Shown here: positions 32,949 through 35,851 of the stretch, one piece after another
How positions within the stretch are numbered: position 1 is the first letter of the stretch
Layout: the number at the start of each line of letters is the position of its first letter
Assembly: GCA_024102635.1 (NCBI GenBank)
Contig: JAGFJO010000135.1
Span: 1 to 35,851, forward strand
Direction of reading: 5' to 3'
DNA length: 35,851 bases
Source: Deltaproteobacteria bacterium
Lineage (GTDB): Bacteria; Bdellovibrionota_C; UBA2361; JAGFJO01
Program-made: the position numbers and the translations under genes
The notes under the pieces: model-generated
What the model was told of the DNA's origin: nothing
The model's database searches: none
What the model saw: the letters and a program-made list of their open reading frames with translations, nothing else

Positions 32949-33485
32949 TTACGTTGCTGCTGTTTCGAACTCGTCTTCCTCCTCTTCAATTAGCTCGGTA
33001 TCGCTTCTCTCGAGAAATTCACTGAAGCTGATCTCGGAGAGTTTTTCTTCTGCCGCTTCTTCCTCCTGCAGATTCTCTTGCAATAGATCCGCTACCTCGT
33101 CGAATCCCAGATTTTCAGCCAGCGAAATGGCCGTCTCATATGCTGAGATCTCGTAGTGCTCGATCCTCTGGCATCCAGCTACAGTCAAAAGGTCAATCAC
33201 ATCTTCATTCCCATCCGCATGCAGAGCTTCGCTGCCCTCCTCAATCAGGCCCTCCATGGCCTTGCACTTTTTGCCGCTAAGCTTCACACCTAGGGATTGC
33301 TGGATGGTCTGTAACCTCTCCACCTGCTTCTCAGTCTCTTTTAAGTGCTCCTCCAAGGCATGCTTGACCGAGGAGTTCTTTACTCTCCGGACAAGCTTTG
33401 GAAGCGCCTTTGTAAGCTGCGTTTCCGCGCTGTAGATATCCTTCAGTTGATCAAGAAGCAGATCCTGAATGGTTTCTAATCGCAT
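32949..33485 (-). CDS. DUF892 (YciE/YciF-type) ferritin-like protein
   Basis: 178 residues, all helical. The opening TIQDLLLDQLKDIYSAETQL and the repeated HALEEHLKETEKQVERL and QRIEHYEISAYETAISLAE segments carry the E...E..H pairs of the ferritin-like four-helix bundle in which a di-iron site may form. The C-terminal 25 residues are very acidic (EEEDEF). The family is linked to stress response; the precise function is unknown. The start has GGGGAGAG upstream. The gene follows the coiled-coil lipoprotein by 30 bp on the same strand, which fits a stress-related pair. Confidence 0.9.
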   Translation of the reverse strand: MRLETIQDLLLDQLKDIYSAETQLTKALPKLVRRVKNSSVKHALEEHLKETEKQVERLQTIQQSLGVKLSGKKCKAMEGLIEEGSEALHADGNEDVIDLLTVAGCQRIEHYEISAYETAISLAENLGFDEVADLLQENLQEEEAAEEKLSEISFSEFLERSDTELIEEEEDEFETAAT

Positions 33486-33515
33486 ATTTCTCTCCCCATC
33501 TTTGCTTAAACTGCT

Positions 33516-33815
33516 TTATTGATTATGAGCGTCGCCGACTTCTTCAAGAGCCTCTTGCTTCGCAGATCCGATCTCTCGTTGGGCTTCGGCTTTTTCCTGC
33601 TCGGCCCGCTCGCGCGCTCGAGTGGTATCCTGCTCACTCTCTCTTTGCGCCTCATTCAGATCCATCTGCGCGCGGCCCACTTCCTCGGCCCCCTCGGCCC
33701 GTTCCTCGGCTACATTCTCCTGTCCTTGCTGAACTGCTTCATTAATCTCTTCTTGGCGAGATTCGCATCCGTTGAAAAGAGCCGCTACAACTAGGATCAC
33801 AAAAAGATTTTTCAT
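33516..33815 (-). CDS. Small coiled-coil lipoprotein, unknown
   Basis: 99 residues from the ATG at 33815, preceded by a strong GGGAGGA site; the longer frame upstream to 33911 is not supported. The signal peptide MKNLFVILVVAALFNGC ends in a lipobox with Cys17. The remainder is almost entirely charged and Ala/Glu/Gln/Arg-rich with a continuous coiled-coil pattern, resembling periplasmic YtxH-like or Lpp-like rods without matching them. It is probably attached to a membrane and extends into the periplasm. It is upstream of the DUF892 gene on the same strand. Confidence 0.8.
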   Translation of the reverse strand: MKNLFVILVVAALFNGCESRQEEINEAVQQGQENVAEERAEGAEEVGRAQMDLNEAQRESEQDTTRARERAEQEKAEAQREIGSAKQEALEEVGDAHNQ

Positions 33816-34060
33816 TTTACATTCCTCCCTTAAAAACTTAGTAACAGCCGTTTCCTCCCCTACAGGCTTCTTCCACCGCGCTAGTTGAAGAGCGGGTGAA
33901 ACTCGCGGCAATCATGCCTTGCACCGCGGCGCAACGCACATGACCGCGATCATGCGGGGAGCGTCGAAGATATGAGTTCCGGCAACAGAGCAGCCGGTTA
34001 AATGAACGTTTCTTGTAGTCGAGATGACGGAGGTTTTCCGTTGTCTTGCGCAGGCAGGCC

Positions 34061-34885
34061 CTAGCGGCAGAGCCCCCTCGCTGCTTTTATGATTTGCAGG
34101 TAGAAAATGGCGTCGTCTTCGGATTGCATCACTTGTTCTGCGTTCTCGCAGTCCGAAGGAAGGTTGAATTCTCCGGCCGCAAAGTCACGGTACTCGGGCA
34201 TAGCATTCAGGTCCGGGATAGGTAGAGCGTCATCCATATTATGGGCGAGCGAATGCTCATAGGTGGGCTCACTTGATGATGACTCTTGACTCACTTGCGA
34301 CAGACTTTGAGCCCCTCCTAGCTGAACTCTGTCGACCGCTCCAAATAATTCAAAGCCGGTGCTTTGCGCAAGGCTGCTGTCGGATACCATTTTTGCCAGA
34401 TCGGAGATGCTTGCCGTTTTTAGCTCTCCTTTGGCAGCGACATCTTGTATCGCATCAGCCACTGTATAGGTCTTCATTTTTTTGTCGCCCGCAGCTGATG
34501 CTTGCGCTGCCGTGCGCTTTTCGGCGGTTGTTTGATCTACCGGCTCGTCGAGTTGAGCTACGATGCGCGGAATAGCCAGGAAGCCAGCTGATAGGAATAC
34601 AACCAGAAGACCTATTATAACGTAGGGATTAATCTTTACCTTTGAAGAGATTTCATCTTTATCAGCGCCATCTTTTTTCTTGCGCTTCGGGGTGAGGTAC
34701 TCCAGCAGCGCCTCTTCCTCAATTGTATTCTTACGGTCCTCATTCCTGTCAGGACCGAGGTTCTGTGCTGCAAGCTCGGCCAGACGGGCCATGGAAGTCG
34801 AGAAATCTTCACCCTCCGCCGGCAGCGCCGGCGCCTTTACCTTAAGCCCTGGACTAGAGGGCCTTTTTCCCTCGGTTTTAGACAT
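34061..34885 (-). CDS. Single-pass membrane protein, unknown
   Basis: 274 residues from the ATG at 34885; an in-frame start at 35014 would add 43 residues of unusual composition. The N-terminal 80 or so residues are charged and cytoplasmic (KKKDGADKDEI before the membrane), a single hydrophobic helix follows (PYVIIGLLVVFLSAGFLAIP, about 87-106), and the Ser/Ala/Glu-rich C-terminal part is probably periplasmic with Cys in NLPSDCENAEQV and at the last positions (AARGLCR). No family is recognised. It is divergent from the GspE/PilB ATPase gene, so it may belong to the same envelope system. Function is not assigned. Confidence 0.6.
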   Translation of the reverse strand: MSKTEGKRPSSPGLKVKAPALPAEGEDFSTSMARLAELAAQNLGPDRNEDRKNTIEEEALLEYLTPKRKKKDGADKDEISSKVKINPYVIIGLLVVFLSAGFLAIPRIVAQLDEPVDQTTAEKRTAAQASAAGDKKMKTYTVADAIQDVAAKGELKTASISDLAKMVSDSSLAQSTGFELFGAVDRVQLGGAQSLSQVSQESSSSEPTYEHSLAHNMDDALPIPDLNAMPEYRDFAAGEFNLPSDCENAEQVMQSEDDAIFYLQIIKAARGLCR

Positions 34886-35234
34886 TTCTACCGACTTAAT
34901 AAATCGCTCCAAGCTGGAGCCAGCTACCCCCTGTAACATCGTCAAAAGCGGAATTTTGCTTGATGTACAAATAAAACAGCGCGCGGCTGTGTACTCTCCT
35001 ATAGAGCTCGTCACATAAATAGCCGTGTAGAACCATCTCGCGGTAGGAGATAGTCCTAGGTGAATCTCTTAGGCTTCTTGCGCGTATTATATAAAGTTGG
35101 GCAAATTGCGCCGCCGGCGAAAAAAGAGGGAGTCCAAAGGTTTAGCAATTGCAGCACTGTTACGAAGTACTATGTGATCGCATCTGTTGCGGTTTGCCGC
35201 TAATCGATTGAGCGTGCAACAGGATAGGTAAAGT

Positions 35235-35851
35235 ATGAATGCACCTGCAAAGAAGCCGCTTGCGGCGCCGGCTAAGGCTGCCTCGGGAGGGCTCGGACAA
35301 CAACTGAAACGCCCTGATGGCACCCCGCCAAGCCTCGACAACATTGTCGAAAAGATGGTGGCGGACAACGCCAAAACGGCCATTCCGACGCAGGCCAAGT
35401 CGGAAGACTCGGCGGACGCGCAGGCGCCGGTGGTGCTACTTGTACACACGCTTTTACGCGAGGCGTTAAGGCGGCAGGCCTCAGATATCCACGTTGAGCC
35501 TTTCGAGGACACTCTGCGAGTTAGATTCCGCATCGATGGCGCGTTGCAGGAGATTCAGCAGCTGCCGGTTAAGCTGACGGGGGCCATCTTATCCCGATTA
35601 AAAATTATGGCAGAGCTCGACATCTGTGAGCGCCGCATTCCTCAGGATGGATGCATACGGCTGAGAAGCCAGACCGTGGAAGAAGCCGATTTTCGGTTAA
35701 GCACACTGCCATCGGTTTTTGGGGAAAAAGCGGTGTTGCGTGTATTAGAGCGCAATAATCTCAACAAGAACCTTGAAGAGATCGGACTGCCGCCGTCTGA
35801 TCTGAAACTGATTCGTGATGCGATCTCAAAGCCAGATGGACTGGTCTTGGT
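35235..35851 (+). CDS. GspE/PilB-family secretion ATPase, N-terminal part
   Basis: The frame is open to the window edge (205 codons). The start is the ATG at 35235. The first 65 residues are Ala/Pro/Lys-rich and disordered; then comes ASDIHVEPFEDTLRVRFRIDG in two pieces, the hallmark of GspE/PilB N2 domains, RLKIMAELDICERRIPQDG and DFRLSTLPSVFGEKAVLRVL. The sequence stops at KPDGLVLV, just before the expected Walker A. The usual 150-residue MshEN/N1 domain is absent, so this is a short form. It powers a type II secretion system or a type IV pilus. It is not the Tad CpaF. Confidence 0.93.
   Translation, partial: MNAPAKKPLAAPAKAASGGLGQQLKRPDGTPPSLDNIVEKMVADNAKTAIPTQAKSEDSADAQAPVVLLVHTLLREALRRQASDIHVEPFEDTLRVRFRIDGALQEIQQLPVKLTGAILSRLKIMAELDICERRIPQDGCIRLRSQTVEEADFRLSTLPSVFGEKAVLRVLERNNLNKNLEEIGLPPSDLKLIRDAISKPDGLVL

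Noticed and set aside
35087..35533. 148-residue minus-strand ORF
   Set aside because: It is the shadow of the GspE/PilB coding region, which carries clear family motifs on the plus strand.
1..35851. CRISPR arrays, insertion sequences, rRNA genes, phage or integrase genes
   Set aside because: No repeat-spacer array, transposase, rRNA or integrase signature was seen on either strand.

Overview
The window looks like chromosomal DNA of a Gram-negative, deltaproteobacteria-like bacterium (Desulfobacterota, Myxococcota, Bdellovibrionota or a related uncultured lineage). The reasons are a tig-clpP-clpX-lon block, sigma54-activator-like regulators, a Tad/Flp apparatus tied to eukaryotic-type Ser/Thr kinase, PP2C and FHA proteins, a type III export-gate gene (sctV), lipoproteins, and a type II secretion / type IV pilus ATPase. 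Base composition is near half GC by eye and I see no obvious foreign island. The taxonomic guess is inference from gene content only.

Layout. 1-2000: the 3' end of a SpoIIE/RsbU-type phosphatase, a DUF2231-like membrane protein, a PduO-type cobalamin adenosyltransferase and a small membrane-anchored protein behind a strong terminator. 2027-9124: a signalling block. On the minus strand a three-gene operon with ATGA overlaps encodes two sigma54-activator-like proteins with complementary defects and a small HTH-like protein. Divergently on the plus strand lie a receiver/zinc-ribbon protein, a 12-TM hybrid sensor with a degraded ATPase domain, and an unknown protein.

9541-23961: a co-directional run of PP2C phosphatase, FHA protein, Ser/Thr kinase, TadZ, Flp pilin (a 58-residue gene that is easy to miss), CpaB, CpaF, TadB, TadC, an SctV/FlhA-family export gate, and a membrane-anchored pseudokinase with a long repeat-like tail. 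This is the most unusual part. A reduced Tad secretion core is wrapped in Ser/Thr phosphorylation genes and joined to a type III secretion gate, with no other type III gene and no Tad secretin in the window. A reasonable reading is that the kinase/phosphatase/FHA set controls assembly or activity of the Tad machine, and that SctV belongs to the same envelope system or to a type III apparatus encoded elsewhere.

23985-32769: an S9-family lipoprotein peptidase (convergent), tRNA-Leu(UAG), then the housekeeping proteostasis block tig, clpP, clpX, lon, a terminator, and tRNA-Val(UAC) with a duplicated 5' end. 32841-35851: a CACAGAGG-type palindromic intergenic element, a DUF892 ferritin-like protein, a coiled-coil lipoprotein, an unknown single-pass membrane protein, and the 5' part of a GspE/PilB ATPase that runs off the window.
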